Part shown: positions 18,118 to 27,072 of the stretch, piece after piece | How the letters are laid out: every line of letters begins with the position of its first letter | How positions within the stretch are numbered: position 1 is the first letter of the stretch | Assembly (NCBI GenBank): GCA_015063005.1 | Contig: SUTF01000005.1 | Span: 1-64,000 of the forward strand | From: Methanobrevibacter millerae | GTDB lineage: Archaea > Methanobacteriota > Methanobacteria > Methanobacteriales > Methanobacteriaceae | Reading direction: 5' to 3' | Length of the DNA stretch: 64,000 nt | Program-made: the position numbers and the translations under genes | Notes under the pieces: model-generated | The model's database searches: none | Told to the model about the DNA's origin: nothing | Seen by the model: the letters and a program-made list of their open reading frames with translations, nothing else

Positions 18118-18452
18118 TTTTTGGAAAATTTAATTTTTTCAAAATACACTTATTTTTTATAATTCATGCTTAAATACAAAATACTTAATAATGTTAAAAA
18201 TAATATATATAAATTAATAGAAACATTTAGCATATTTTTACATTGTTAATGTTTTTATCCGATGCGATAATAAAAAAGATAATTCTTATTTAAATTGCAT
18301 TTTAATCTTATAACTAATACAAATTTAGTTTAATGATTAATAAACCCTTTTGGGTGATTGATTAAGTTTATAACTAGTAAAACTTAGTTATACACAATTA
18401 CTCTTATAATTAATTTTAAATTTTAATAATCGAACGAAATATAGAGGATTTT
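18118..18452 (+). other. 335-bp intergenic region upstream of aglB with two related inverted repeats
   Basis: No gene is visible. Two related 23-bp elements, at 18308-18330 and 18368-18390, both begin TTATAACTA and end near TTAGTT. Each contains an inverted repeat (AACTAA/TTAGTT in the first, TAAGTTT/AAACTTA just at the edge of the second). Their 60-bp spacing upstream of the large aglB gene suggests operator-like sites or overlapping TATA elements. The rest is A/T-rich and featureless. Confidence 0.4.
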
Positions 18453-21191
18453 ATGAATAGAGAAACAACTATAACAATAGCTAAATCAGTTGTAATCATA
18501 TTGATTTTATTAGCTGTTGTTTTTGCATTAAGAGCTCCTGCAGCTGATCTCACTATTCTTCCTAATGAAATAAAAGGAGATTATGTGGATTCATCAGGTC
18601 TTCCTTATTTTAGTGAAATGGATTCATATTATAACTTAAGGTTGACTGAAGATTATGTAGATCATGGTTATGTAGGGGATATAGATTTAGGTGATGGTAC
18701 ACAGAAGGATATGCATAGGTATGCTCCTGATGGTAATGTGATTAATTACGAATTGGGTATTGTTTATGTAACGAATTTCCTGCATGGATTGGTTAATCAG
18801 TTCATGGGCAGTCATACTGTAAGGGAAGTAGCGTTTTGGACTGGTGCTTTAATTTCATCATTAGCAGTCATTCCTGCATTTATTTTTGCTAGAAGATTGA
18901 CGAATGATTATGGTGCGATTGCAGCTACTCTAATTATTGTTTTAGCTCCAAACTACTTTGCGCACACATTCCCCGGATTTTTCGATACAGATATGTTCTA
19001 TTACATATTTTCACTGTTCTTTATATTCTTCTTTGTAGAATGTATACGGACGGACAATATAGTGCTTAAAGTCATTTATGCAATTTTGTCCATTATTTCA
19101 ATAGGACTTTTCTCAATATCATGGACTGGTTATATCTTTTACGTAGGTTTAATGGGTATTTTTGCAGTCGCATACTTAATTGCGCTTCTAATATTTGATA
19201 CTGGTGATGATTCCCAAAGCCAATATTCGAATAAGCTTGTTTGGCTTATCCATCAGAAAGAATTTTTATCCATTATTATTCTTTTGGTAATCGGTTTTGT
19301 AGGTATTTCATTCTTCAGAGGTATTGATGGTGCACTTGGAATATTTAACAGCTTACTTGCATTACTTTCCTTGCAATCTGCTGCTAGGGTCGTTGGTGGT
19401 TTTCCTAACGTACTTATTTCTGTTGCAGAGATGCAAATGCCAAACTTACTTGGCGCAGGTATGGGTTCAGCATTCTTAGCTAACTCAAATGGTGTAGTAA
19501 ACGGTATTGGTGGAATAAGTGTTTTATTTGCTGGTTTAACTGTTTTATACATTTTAGTCTCCAGAGTATTCAAACTCAGAAAAATCACTGGTCCTAAAAG
19601 ACAAATCAAATCAAAACCTGGCAAAGCTGACAGAGTTTCCGCTTCTAAAAAAATCGATGATGGTAACAAATTCAAATTATCACTTGGTGAATTAACTAGC
19701 TTTGGTGAAACTAAAGATGAAATTAATCATACCAAACGTTTAACGATTTTATATGCAACTTTATTTGTCATTTGGACTCTCATTACTATTTTAGCAGTAA
19801 CAAGAGGTTCAAGGTTCATTACTACAATCGTTTTACCATTCGGTTTATTAACAGGTATTTTCATCGGATATGTAACCGATTACATTAAATCCAAATTGAA
19901 CAATGACAATTGGTTGGCATTTGTTATTATTCTCGCTGGTGCACTTGCCGCTTATCCATTAACTCAAATAAACCTAGTTTATGGTCTTATTTTGTTAGTT
20001 ATAATCATTGCATTAGGATTAGCTTCAATTTATGCTATCAAATCCAAAAAATCAGCATCAGACAATAGCGTTCCAATTAAAAAATATATTGCTATTATAG
20101 CTATTGTTCTTGCATTGGTATCACCTACAGTTTGCGGTGCATATGTCACTGCTCATCAAGTAGTTCCTGGTACTAGCGATCCTATGTGGAATTCAATGGT
20201 TTGGATTAATCAGAACACTGACAATTCAACAGTCATCACATCCTGGTGGGACTTCGGTTACCTCTTTGAGATTGCTGCTGACAGACAAGTAACATTCGAT
20301 GGAGGTTCTCAGTCAGGAGACCGTGCATTCTGGCTGGGTCAGGCGATGACTTCGAGCGATTTAGAGTACTCTGCTGCAGTATTTAGAATGCTTGATACAT
20401 CAGGTACTAAAGCTCAGGAAGCATTATATAATTACACTCAGGATTATGGTAAAACAACTGATATTCTTAAAGAGATTTTACCAATGACTGCAGAAAATGC
20501 TACAAACACATTAGTCAATACTTATCATTTGAATAATGAGCAAGCTAATACAGTAGTTAATTACACTCACCCTGAAAATCCACGTCCAGTAATATTTGTT
20601 GCAAGTTCAGATATGCTTCAAAAAGCTGGTTGGTGGAGTTACTTCGGTGCTTGGAACTTTACAAACCAAAGTTCTCAAAACTATAATTACTATGTTCCTA
20701 CTCAACAGGTAACTGTTGAACCTGGATCAACTGGAAAATTACCATTAATCCAAGATTCCGGTTTACAAGTCAATGCAGTTATCCAAAGAGGAACAGGTAA
20801 CAATTCAACTACTGCATACACTGAAGCATTGTCTACATATAACAACAGTGAAATTATAATTAACGGTACTCCATACAACCCACTTAATATTTCCAACATT
20901 ATAGTTATCGAAGATGGATATCTGCTTAAAAACGAATCAGTTGGAAACGTTGAAAATGCAAACTACACCTTATTCTTGATGGGTGAAGACAACGTTTACA
21001 CTCCAATATTGATGGATAATCATTTAGCTAACTCCATGTTTACCCAACTGTTCTTATTAGGTGGTTCAAACCAAGATGTATTTACAATGGTTCATATGGA
21101 AAATGGTGTATCGTTATGGCAAGTAAACTTTGAAAATACTGCTGCAGGTGGAAGTTCCAATTCTACTTCTACCAACCAAACAAGCAGATAG
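18453..21191 (+). CDS. aglB: AglB/Stt3 oligosaccharyltransferase
   Basis: Catalytic subunit of archaeal protein N-glycosylation, transferring a lipid-linked glycan to Asn in N-X-S/T sequons outside the membrane. The 912 residues have an N-terminal membrane segment, the first external loop acid EMDSYYN, a second DTDMF motif (about residue 175), some dozen transmembrane helices to about residue 565, then a soluble domain. The catalytic signature WWDFG is at 598-602 (WWDYG in most homologues). An internal insert near 375-430 is strongly basic and cytosolic. It is the expected modifier of the many sequon-rich surface proteins in this window. A hairpin terminator follows immediately. Confidence 0.95.
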   Translation: MNRETTITIAKSVVIILILLAVVFALRAPAADLTILPNEIKGDYVDSSGLPYFSEMDSYYNLRLTEDYVDHGYVGDIDLGDGTQKDMHRYAPDGNVINYELGIVYVTNFLHGLVNQFMGSHTVREVAFWTGALISSLAVIPAFIFARRLTNDYGAIAATLIIVLAPNYFAHTFPGFFDTDMFYYIFSLFFIFFFVECIRTDNIVLKVIYAILSIISIGLFSISWTGYIFYVGLMGIFAVAYLIALLIFDTGDDSQSQYSNKLVWLIHQKEFLSIIILLVIGFVGISFFRGIDGALGIFNSLLALLSLQSAARVVGGFPNVLISVAEMQMPNLLGAGMGSAFLANSNGVVNGIGGISVLFAGLTVLYILVSRVFKLRKITGPKRQIKSKPGKADRVSASKKIDDGNKFKLSLGELTSFGETKDEINHTKRLTILYATLFVIWTLITILAVTRGSRFITTIVLPFGLLTGIFIGYVTDYIKSKLNNDNWLAFVIILAGALAAYPLTQINLVYGLILLVIIIALGLASIYAIKSKKSASDNSVPIKKYIAIIAIVLALVSPTVCGAYVTAHQVVPGTSDPMWNSMVWINQNTDNSTVITSWWDFGYLFEIAADRQVTFDGGSQSGDRAFWLGQAMTSSDLEYSAAVFRMLDTSGTKAQEALYNYTQDYGKTTDILKEILPMTAENATNTLVNTYHLNNEQANTVVNYTHPENPRPVIFVASSDMLQKAGWWSYFGAWNFTNQSSQNYNYYVPTQQVTVEPGSTGKLPLIQDSGLQVNAVIQRGTGNNSTTAYTEALSTYNNSEIIINGTPYNPLNISNIIVIEDGYLLKNESVGNVENANYTLFLMGEDNVYTPILMDNHLANSMFTQLFLLGGSNQDVFTMVHMENGVSLWQVNFENTAAGGSSNSTSTNQTSR

Positions 21192-21231
21192 ATTAGGAAT
21201 TCACTCCTAATCTCTTTTTTTATATTTTTTT
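21191..21231 (+). terminator. aglB terminator hairpin
   Basis: GATTAGGA (21191-21198) and TCCTAATC (21205-21212) form a perfect 8-bp stem with a 6-nt loop, followed by TCT and two T runs. It begins at the last base of the aglB stop codon. Confidence 0.65.
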
Positions 21232-21245
21232 AATATGGTGATTTA

Positions 21246-22340
21246 ATGGGCATTGAAGATAAGATTAAAGATATTGAGGAAGAAATTCAAAAGACACCAT
21301 ATAATAAGGCTACTTCACACCATATTGGTAAATTAAAAGCAAAACTTTCAAGATTAAAAGAGGAATCTCTTCAGAGAAGCAGTTCCGGTCATAAGGGACA
21401 AGGTTTCCATATGAAAAAAACTGGTGATGCTACTGTCGTTTTAGTTGGATTTCCTTCTGTGGGTAAATCTACTTTATTAAATGAGATTACCAATGCTGAA
21501 AGTAAAGTTGGTGCTTATCAGTTCACTACATTGGATATTGTTCCGGGAGTTATGGAACATAAAAACGCTAAGATACAGGTTTTTGATATCCCGGGAATAA
21601 TCACTGGTGCAAGTAGTGGTAAAGGAAGAGGTAAAGAGATTTTGTCTGTTGCAAGAACAGCAGATTTGATTTTGGTTGTTTTGGATACTTTAAATCCACA
21701 GCATTTGAATGTAATTTTAAATGAACTTAGAAATATTGGTATAAGGCCTAATGAACATCCTCCTGATGTCACTGTCAACAGAAAGAAACTTGGTGGTGTT
21801 AAGGTTTCATCTACATGTCCTTTAACTCATTTGGATGAAAAAACCATAAGATCAATCATCAATGAGTATGGAATGCACAATGCCGACGTCCTATTTAGGG
21901 ACGATGTAACTATAGATCAGTTCATTGACGTACTTGACAGAAACAAGTCATATGTTCCAATGTTGATTTTATTAAACAAAGTTGATTTGGTTGATGAAAA
22001 TTACCTGGAAGAACTTAAAAAATACATTCCTGATTTCATTCCGATTTCTGCTGATAAAAAGACCAATATTGATGAGCTTAAGGATTTGATATTTGATAAC
22101 CTGGATTTGGTTAGGGTTTATTTAAAACCGCAAGGAAGAAAGGCTGACATGGAAGATCCTTTGGTTATTAAAAAAGGCTCTACAGTCATTGATGCCTGTG
22201 GAAAACTACACAGAGAATTCGTTAAAAACTTCCGCCATGCTAAGGTATGGGGGACTTCTGTAAAATTCCCTGGTCAGAAAGTAGGTCCTGATCACGTTTT
22301 GGAAGATGAAGATGTTTTAAGAATTATTTTGAAAAAATAG
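21246..22340 (+). CDS. DRG-type GTP-binding protein (OBG/HflX-like, TGS domain)
   Basis: A 364-residue translation-associated GTPase of the developmentally-regulated GTP-binding (DRG) family. G1 is [11 protein letters not shown] (about 66-76), G3 DIPGI, and G4 NKVD. A basic N-terminal helix (residues 1-55) precedes the G domain, and a C-terminal TGS domain ([14 protein letters not shown] to the end) closes the protein. DRGs bind ribosomes in eukaryotes; the archaeal role is inferred. GGTGAT lies 3 bases before the ATG. It is followed after 5 bases by the AK6 gene, forming a two-gene unit. Confidence 0.92.
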   Translation: MGIEDKIKDIEEEIQKTPYNKATSHHIGKLKAKLSRLKEESLQRSSSGHKGQGFHMKKTGDATVVLVGFPSVGKSTLLNEITNAESKVGAYQFTTLDIVPGVMEHKNAKIQVFDIPGIITGASSGKGRGKEILSVARTADLILVVLDTLNPQHLNVILNELRNIGIRPNEHPPDVTVNRKKLGGVKVSSTCPLTHLDEKTIRSIINEYGMHNADVLFRDDVTIDQFIDVLDRNKSYVPMLILLNKVDLVDENYLEELKKYIPDFIPISADKKTNIDELKDLIFDNLDLVRVYLKPQGRKADMEDPLVIKKGSTVIDACGKLHREFVKNFRHAKVWGTSVKFPGQKVGPDHVLEDEDVLRIILKK

Positions 22341-22345
22341 ATATC

Positions 22346-22888
22346 ATGTCCAATATTATTTTTATTAGTGGTACTCCATGCACTGGAAAAACCACTGTAA
22401 GTGAAGTTTTATCAAAAAAGCTAAATTATGATTTGATTAAAATTAATGATTTAGCTATTGATAATAACCTTGTTTTAGGAATTGATGATGATAAGGGATA
22501 TAAAATCATCGATGTTGATGCTTTGAATAATCTGCTTTGTGAAATCATTTCTCAAAAGGATAATTTGATTGTTGAAGGCCATCTGTCCCATTTATGTTCC
22601 GGTGCAGATAAGTTGATTATATTGAGGTGCAGACCGGAAATTCTTCAGGAAAGATTGGCTTTAAGAAACTATTCTGATGCTAAAATTCATGAAAACCTTG
22701 AAGCTGAGGCAATAGGTGTTTGTTCTGCTGAAGGTTTGGAACTTTATCACGATAACATCTTTGAGATTGATGTTAGTGATTTGAGTGTTGATGAGATTGT
22801 TTTAACTCTTATTGGTGTCATTGATGGTGAAAAAGAATTAAGTTTTGGAGAAATTGATTTTATGGACTGGTTACTCGTACATCAATAG
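22346..22888 (+). CDS. AK6/Fap7-type adenylate kinase
   Basis: A 180-residue P-loop NMP kinase of the AK6/Fap7 family, involved in 18S/16S rRNA maturation in eukaryotes and archaea. The Walker A is SGTPCTGKTTVSE at the N-terminus; IVEGHLSHLC and RCRPEILQERLALRNY are the family's core blocks, and a Walker-B-like segment follows. It overlaps no neighbour but lies five bases after the GTPase stop, so the two are probably co-transcribed. The last 70 codons and the terminator are duplicated in decayed form at 25606-25858. Confidence 0.88.
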   Translation: MSNIIFISGTPCTGKTTVSEVLSKKLNYDLIKINDLAIDNNLVLGIDDDKGYKIIDVDALNNLLCEIISQKDNLIVEGHLSHLCSGADKLIILRCRPEILQERLALRNYSDAKIHENLEAEAIGVCSAEGLELYHDNIFEIDVSDLSVDEIVLTLIGVIDGEKELSFGEIDFMDWLLVHQ

Positions 22889-22889
22889 G

Positions 22890-22926
22890 TTTTTCTTCTC
22901 TTTTTTTATTAACAAGTCTTTGTTAA
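22890..22926 (+). terminator. T-tract and hairpin after AK6 gene
   Basis: A T-rich tract (22889-22908) directly follows the stop codon. TTAACAA (22909-22915) and TTGTTAA (22920-22926) form a 7-bp inverted repeat with a 4-nt loop just after it. In archaea the T-tract is the more important element. Confidence 0.5.
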
Positions 22927-23084
22927 TTAATTTGGTCTTGTTTTTAACAATGTTTTTTGCACATGCTACTTTGAATCATGATGGCTATTTTTAATTTAAT
23001 GGATGGTTTTTTTCATACTTATTTTTCAAATTAGAATTTAATTGTGACGGATAAAAATAAGAAAAAGAAGTTTAATAAACTTCT

Positions 23085-24728
23085 TTAAGGGGTTATGGTT
23101 ATCTTATTTGAAATACTAGCATCATTTTCATACATTGATGTTATGATGTATTCTCCGGCCATTAAATTAATATTTAATCTTGCAATTCCATCATTGTCTG
23201 TTGTACGATTGTAGAACACTCCGTGTATGTTAAATGTTATGTTTTTGTTTGATAATGGATTGCCTTTTCCATCAACCAATTTAGCTTCAAATTGGTCTGT
23301 TGTGCCGTATTTTTTAGTTAAATTATCTGCAGTTAATATAGGTTTTATTTTTATTTCATTTGATATCTGATAACCTTTGTAATCTGCAGTGATTATATAA
23401 TTTCCTGCTTGTAGATTAATGTTGAGTTTTGCATGTCCTGTTTCGTTTGTTGTTCTGTTGTAGAGTACTCCGTTGATGTTGAAGGTTACTGTTTCGTTTG
23501 CTTTTGCAGGGTTTCCTTGGTCATCCAGGACTTTTATTATGTATTGTGAGTTGTTTTTGTAGTATTTTTCCAAATCATAATTTTCAACAATTATCGGTAA
23601 AACATTAATTTTATTTGAACATTTGCAATTTTTATAATTTGAAGTAATTACATATTCACCAGGATTTAAGTTAATATTGAGTTTTGCATGTCCTGTTTCG
23701 TTTGTTGTTCTGTTGTAGAGTACTCCGTTGATGTTGAAGGTTACTGTTTCGTTTGCTTTTGCAGGGTTTCCTTGGTCATCCAGGACTTTTATTATGTATT
23801 GTGAGTTGTTTTTGTAGTATTTTTCCAAATCATAATTTTCAATGATTCTTGGTAAAACTGTAATGGTGTTATTTTTACTTGTTCCAGTTAATGGATGAAT
23901 GGATTCAACAGTATAATTTCCAGGCACGAGATTAATAGCTATTCTGGCTACACCTTCTGAATCAGTAGTTCTTTTATATTCAACACCATTTATTTTAAAT
24001 ATTATTTGGTAATTTGATAATGGTGAAAATGGATATGAGAATTTTGCTTTAAAATCTGATGAATTTTTTTCAATTTTTACTAAGTCTTCAGAGATTATGT
24101 TTATAAGGGTATTATGGCTAAATTCACAATAAATAACTGATAGGTTGGGGCTACTTGAGGTAGCATTAATGTTAATTATGTTATGGTCAGATTTCATGAA
24201 ATTTGAATGAGATATGGTCACATTTTCAGATGAATTAATTAAGATAGTGTATTTTGTCGGAGATGTTGTATTTAAAGTTAAATTTGATAGAGTTACATTA
24301 TTCGCATTATTTAATTCAATTAATGTTATAAATTTTGTATATTCATTGTTTCTAATGTTTATGCCTGTAATAATTGAATTATCACTTCCTTGAATCAATT
24401 TAATCATTGAATTTGTTAATATGTCATTTGAATTTATTTTGGTTATTGTTATGCTTTTATTAATTATGAGTTGTTTATCAGTAAGGTTTCCTAATTTAAT
24501 CGTGTCACCATCATTTACATTAGTATTTATTTTTCCGTCGGAATCAAAATAATTGTTATAATTTTCATCATTGATTTCATAAGTATTGTCAGAAATCATA
24601 ATATTATCATTTTGACTGTCAGCATTTGAACTTATTGTTTGAAGTGAATCTATGTCTTCACTTGCACTTACTGAGGTTATGGTCAAAATCAATAATAAAA
24701 ATAGGATTAATATTTTTTTAGATATCAT
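23085..24728 (-). CDS. secreted adhesin-like protein with Ig-like repeats
   Basis: About 547 residues. A signal peptide (MISKKILILFLLLILTITSV) leads into a parallel-beta-helix-like region (about 60-205, asparagine ladders such as NNANNVTLSNLTLNT). Four or five Ig-like (carboxypeptidase-regulatory-type) repeats of about 85 residues follow, with the signature FNINGVLYNRTTNETGHAKL. There is no membrane anchor at the C-terminus (ends ISNKITITP), so it may be released or bound to other wall components. I start at ATG 24728 because GAGG is properly spaced to it and too close to ATG 24734. Repeats are shared with the genes at 31058 and 33362, pointing to a common domain pool. Confidence 0.85.
   Translation of the reverse strand: MISKKILILFLLLILTITSVSASEDIDSLQTISSNADSQNDNIMISDNTYEINDENYNNYFDSDGKINTNVNDGDTIKLGNLTDKQLIINKSITITKINSNDILTNSMIKLIQGSDNSIITGINIRNNEYTKFITLIELNNANNVTLSNLTLNTTSPTKYTILINSSENVTISHSNFMKSDHNIININATSSSPNLSVIYCEFSHNTLINIISEDLVKIEKNSSDFKAKFSYPFSPLSNYQIIFKINGVEYKRTTDSEGVARIAINLVPGNYTVESIHPLTGTSKNNTITVLPRIIENYDLEKYYKNNSQYIIKVLDDQGNPAKANETVTFNINGVLYNRTTNETGHAKLNINLNPGEYVITSNYKNCKCSNKINVLPIIVENYDLEKYYKNNSQYIIKVLDDQGNPAKANETVTFNINGVLYNRTTNETGHAKLNINLQAGNYIITADYKGYQISNEIKIKPILTADNLTKKYGTTDQFEAKLVDGKGNPLSNKNITFNIHGVFYNRTTDNDGIARLNINLMAGEYIITSMYENDASISNKITITP
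23422..23842 (-). repeat. 166-bp exact direct repeat within the adhesin gene
   Basis: Bases 23422-23587 and 23677-23842 are identical over 166 bp and are offset by 255 bp, exactly one 85-residue Ig-like repeat. Flanking parts of the two domains differ, so the identity marks recent conversion or slippage. Confidence 0.9.
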
Positions 24729-24751
24729 TTTCATGCCTCTTTTAAGTTATT

Positions 24752-24837
24752 TGTATAGACTTTTGTTTTTTTGTATTATCTATACAGTTTATCTGCGATA
24801 TGTGATGGTAATATATATATGTCTTTGTCATATATAT
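24752..24837. promoter_or_regulatory. two inverted repeats in a divergent promoter region
   Basis: TGTATAGA (24752-24759) and TCTATACA (24779-24786) form an 8-bp inverted repeat. ATATATATG (24813-24821) and CATATATAT (24829-24837) form a 9-bp one. Both lie in the 149-bp space between the divergent adhesin gene and the secreted-protein gene and could hold operators or TATA boxes for both directions. Confidence 0.45.
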
Positions 24838-24877
24838 TTTACTATGTCTTATAATATTAATTAATGGAGGTAAAAAA

Positions 24878-25489
24878 ATGAAAAAAATTATCTTAGGAGT
24901 TTTAGTTATTGCTTTTATTTGCATAACTTCTGGTGCATATGCATTTTTATCTGAAAATGCGACTGTTTCCAGTGTTGATAATACAAATATTGCATATAAT
25001 AATATTCCAGTAAATACTGATGATTCAGTACAAGTATCTAGTAATCCTAATATTATGCCAAATAGTCAGCAGGTGAATGAAAATGATGATATGTTGGTAT
25101 ATGTTGGGTCATATGCATATTATCCAAAATCTGAAGGAGTAACAGATTATTATATTAAGTGTGTTGAATGTGGCGGTTACATACCAATAGGTGAGGTTAC
25201 AACTCATTTACCTGATGCAGCATTATGTCATGGATTTAAAGGAATATTATCTGGAGATTATAAAAATTTTGCTGTATCTTATGATGATGCATATAACACT
25301 TGGGTAAAATACGGTATGCCTGTCTATGATGATGGTAGTAATCTTTCCAAATGGGGTGATCCAATTCACCAGGAAGTTGATGATCCTGATATTTACCTCG
25401 TAAATACTAACTCAGAAATTGATATGCCTTTGGTGGATCCAACGCCATGTGATAACAGTATAACTCCTGAAAGTTTAAATTTGGCTTAA
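24878..25489 (+). CDS. small secreted protein with a Cys-rich patch, family unknown
   Basis: A 203-residue protein with a clear signal peptide (about residues 1-22, ending SGAYA) and a perfect GGAGGT ribosome site. Residues 30-70 are Asn/Asp/Ser-rich and probably unstructured. The central region has aromatic repeats (YVGSYAYYPKSEG) and a metal-site-like cluster CVECGGYIP...TTHLPDAALCHGF, with three Cys and two His. The tail is Asp/Pro-rich. I do not recognise a family. It may be paralogous to the secreted protein at 25915, which shares the layout but little sequence. Confidence 0.75.
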   Translation: MKKIILGVLVIAFICITSGAYAFLSENATVSSVDNTNIAYNNIPVNTDDSVQVSSNPNIMPNSQQVNENDDMLVYVGSYAYYPKSEGVTDYYIKCVECGGYIPIGEVTTHLPDAALCHGFKGILSGDYKNFAVSYDDAYNTWVKYGMPVYDDGSNLSKWGDPIHQEVDDPDIYLVNTNSEIDMPLVDPTPCDNSITPESLNLA

Positions 25490-25605
25490 ATTTTTTAATT
25501 TAAACATCTTATGATGTTTATAAATTAAATTTTTAAAAATTATGGGTTTGTGCAATTTTTTTGTTTAAAAATTGCTTTTTCCCATGCTATTTTATTTTTT
25601 AATTA

Positions 25606-25816
25606 GATTATTCCGATGCTAAAATTCATGAAAATCCTGAAGCTGAGGCAACGGGTGTTTATTCTGCTGAAAGTTTAGATATTTATGAAATAATTCTATG
25701 GATTGGATGGTAGTGATTTAAGTGTTGATGTGATTTTTTTAACTCTTATCGATGGCATTGGTGGTGAAAAAGAGTTCAGTTTTGGTGAAATTGATTTATG
25801 GACTGAGTATCAATAG
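25606..25816 (+). pseudogene. decayed duplicate of the AK6/Fap7 gene 3' end
   Basis: This stretch aligns with the last 70 or so codons of the AK6 gene (22667-22888), for example the block GATGCTAAAATTCATGAAAA. It has several small indels and a premature TAG, and no start codon or P-loop part remains. The similarity continues past the stop codon through the T-tract to about 25858, matching 22889-22930. It is therefore a remnant of a segmental duplication and not a functional gene. Confidence 0.85.
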
Positions 25817-25914
25817 GTTTTTATTCTCTTTTTTATTAAAATGTCTTTGTTAATTAATACTATAAATCAAACAGTTTTTATATAAAAATAATTAACTAAA
25901 ACGGTAGTGTAATC

Positions 25915-26400
25915 TTGAATAAAATACAATATATTGTTATTTTTATGGCTTTAATTTTTCTAGTTTGTGGTTCATATGCATTTACTAATTTGGATGTTAA
26001 TACTTTAATATCAAATTCAGATGATGGTAGTTCATCAAATGTTTCTAAGGCTATCCCAAATAAAATATTTGAGGATAATGGTAATCTGTCTATTGAGAAT
26101 GTTGTTATTTATCATAATAATGGTATTGCTCAACAAAATTCTTTCTATGATATTGATAATCAATTCACTGGGAATGATTTTCCTTTCCACGCTACTAATG
26201 ATCCCTTCACTGAGGATGATTTATTTAAAACATTTGTCGATGAATCTGGTCAAGAGTATATTTATATTGGAAATATAAGTGCGAAAGAAATTTATGATTA
26301 TGATATTGAGCGTCGTTCAATCGGAACTAATCCGAATCCTGAACTACATACTCCTTCTGAGGATGAGTTAGTAGTTCCATTAACGCCATATGAAGAATAA
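25915..26400 (+). CDS. small secreted acidic protein, family unknown
   Basis: A 161-residue protein starting at TTG 25915 with a signal peptide (IQYIVIFMALIFLVCGSYAF). The mature part is Asn/Asp-rich and acidic, with aromatic residues scattered through it (FPFHATNDPF, YIYIGNISAKEIYDYDIE) and a Pro/Thr/Glu C-terminus. There is no cysteine after the signal region and no membrane anchor. Its position just after the duplicated AK6 remnant parallels that of the secreted protein gene at 24878. The ribosome site is weak (GGTAGTG). Confidence 0.65.
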   Translation: MNKIQYIVIFMALIFLVCGSYAFTNLDVNTLISNSDDGSSSNVSKAIPNKIFEDNGNLSIENVVIYHNNGIAQQNSFYDIDNQFTGNDFPFHATNDPFTEDDLFKTFVDESGQEYIYIGNISAKEIYDYDIERRSIGTNPNPELHTPSEDELVVPLTPYEE

Positions 26401-26576
26401 AATATGGATTTAACGGTTAAATCTTTACATTCCATTAAATTATTATGTGATAAATATATTAAGGCTATTTTTAGTCTTAATTTTAATTTTTTTCATTGAA
26501 CACTTTTTTTAAAAAATTTATAGTTATTTTCATATTCCTAAAAATTCTTATTTTAACACAACATTTATTAATAGTG

Positions 26577-26636
26577 AAAACCATAATTATTTTTAATATT
26601 CATGTTAACCTAAGGTTATCATTTAACTATGGTTTT
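26577..26636 (+). promoter_or_regulatory. nested inverted repeat upstream of the RNase P gene
   Basis: AAAACCATA (26577-26585) pairs perfectly with TATGGTTTT (26628-26636), and inside it TAACCT/AGGTTA (26606-26618) forms a second inverted repeat. The structure begins about 130 bases before the rnp4 start. A TATA-like ATTTATTAATA lies just upstream (about 26564-26574), so the structure would be in or at the start of the leader. The rest of 26401-26706 is A/T-rich and shows no gene. Confidence 0.4.
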
Positions 26637-26706
26637 TGTTTTAATTTGCGCAAATCATTTTAATTCAATTTTTGAATATTATATCCGACAATTAAGGAGG
26701 ATATTT

Positions 26707-27072
26707 TTGAGTAGAGGAAAACGACCAAAATGGATGATTGATATAGCTATTGAAAGAATGAACATTCTTTTTGAGCGTGCTGAGATGGAATTCATCACCC
26801 ATCCTGAACGATCACACAGATATGTTGAACTGGCTAGAAAATTATCCACCAAGTACAATACCAAAATTCCGGATAACTGGTCCAGAAGGTATTGTAAGAA
26901 TTGCGGTAAGTTCCTTTGCTATGGTCATAATTCATCCGTCCGGCTCGTTGACGAGAAAGTCAATATTTTTTGTGGGGAATGTGGCCATGTTATGAGAATT
27001 CCTTATTCAAAGGAAAAGAAAAATAAAAGGAGAGCTAAATATGAGTCAATCAAAAAAAGAAATGATGAATAG
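26707..27072 (+). CDS. rnp4: RNase P protein component 4 (Rpr2/Rpp21)
   Basis: A protein subunit of archaeal RNase P, which removes tRNA 5' leaders. I start at TTG 26707 because GGAGGA lies 5 bases upstream; an in-frame ATG at 26629 would add an implausible 26-residue extension. The 121 residues contain the N-terminal helix pair (AIERMNILFERAEMEF) and the zinc ribbon CKNCGKFLCYGH...CGECGH, then a basic tail. The 3' end overlaps the next gene by 32 bases, so expression is coupled. Confidence 0.92.
   Translation: MSRGKRPKWMIDIAIERMNILFERAEMEFITHPERSHRYVELARKLSTKYNTKIPDNWSRRYCKNCGKFLCYGHNSSVRLVDEKVNIFCGECGHVMRIPYSKEKKNKRRAKYESIKKRNDE

Noticed and set aside
22667..25858. Integrative element with att sites at the AK6 3' end
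   Set aside because: The flanking copies are about 250 bp long and clearly diverged with indels, not short exact att repeats, and no integrase or replication gene lies between them.
26629..26706. N-terminal extension of the RNase P protein from ATG 26629
   Set aside because: The GGAGGA site five bases before TTG 26707 and the usual family length both favour the shorter protein.
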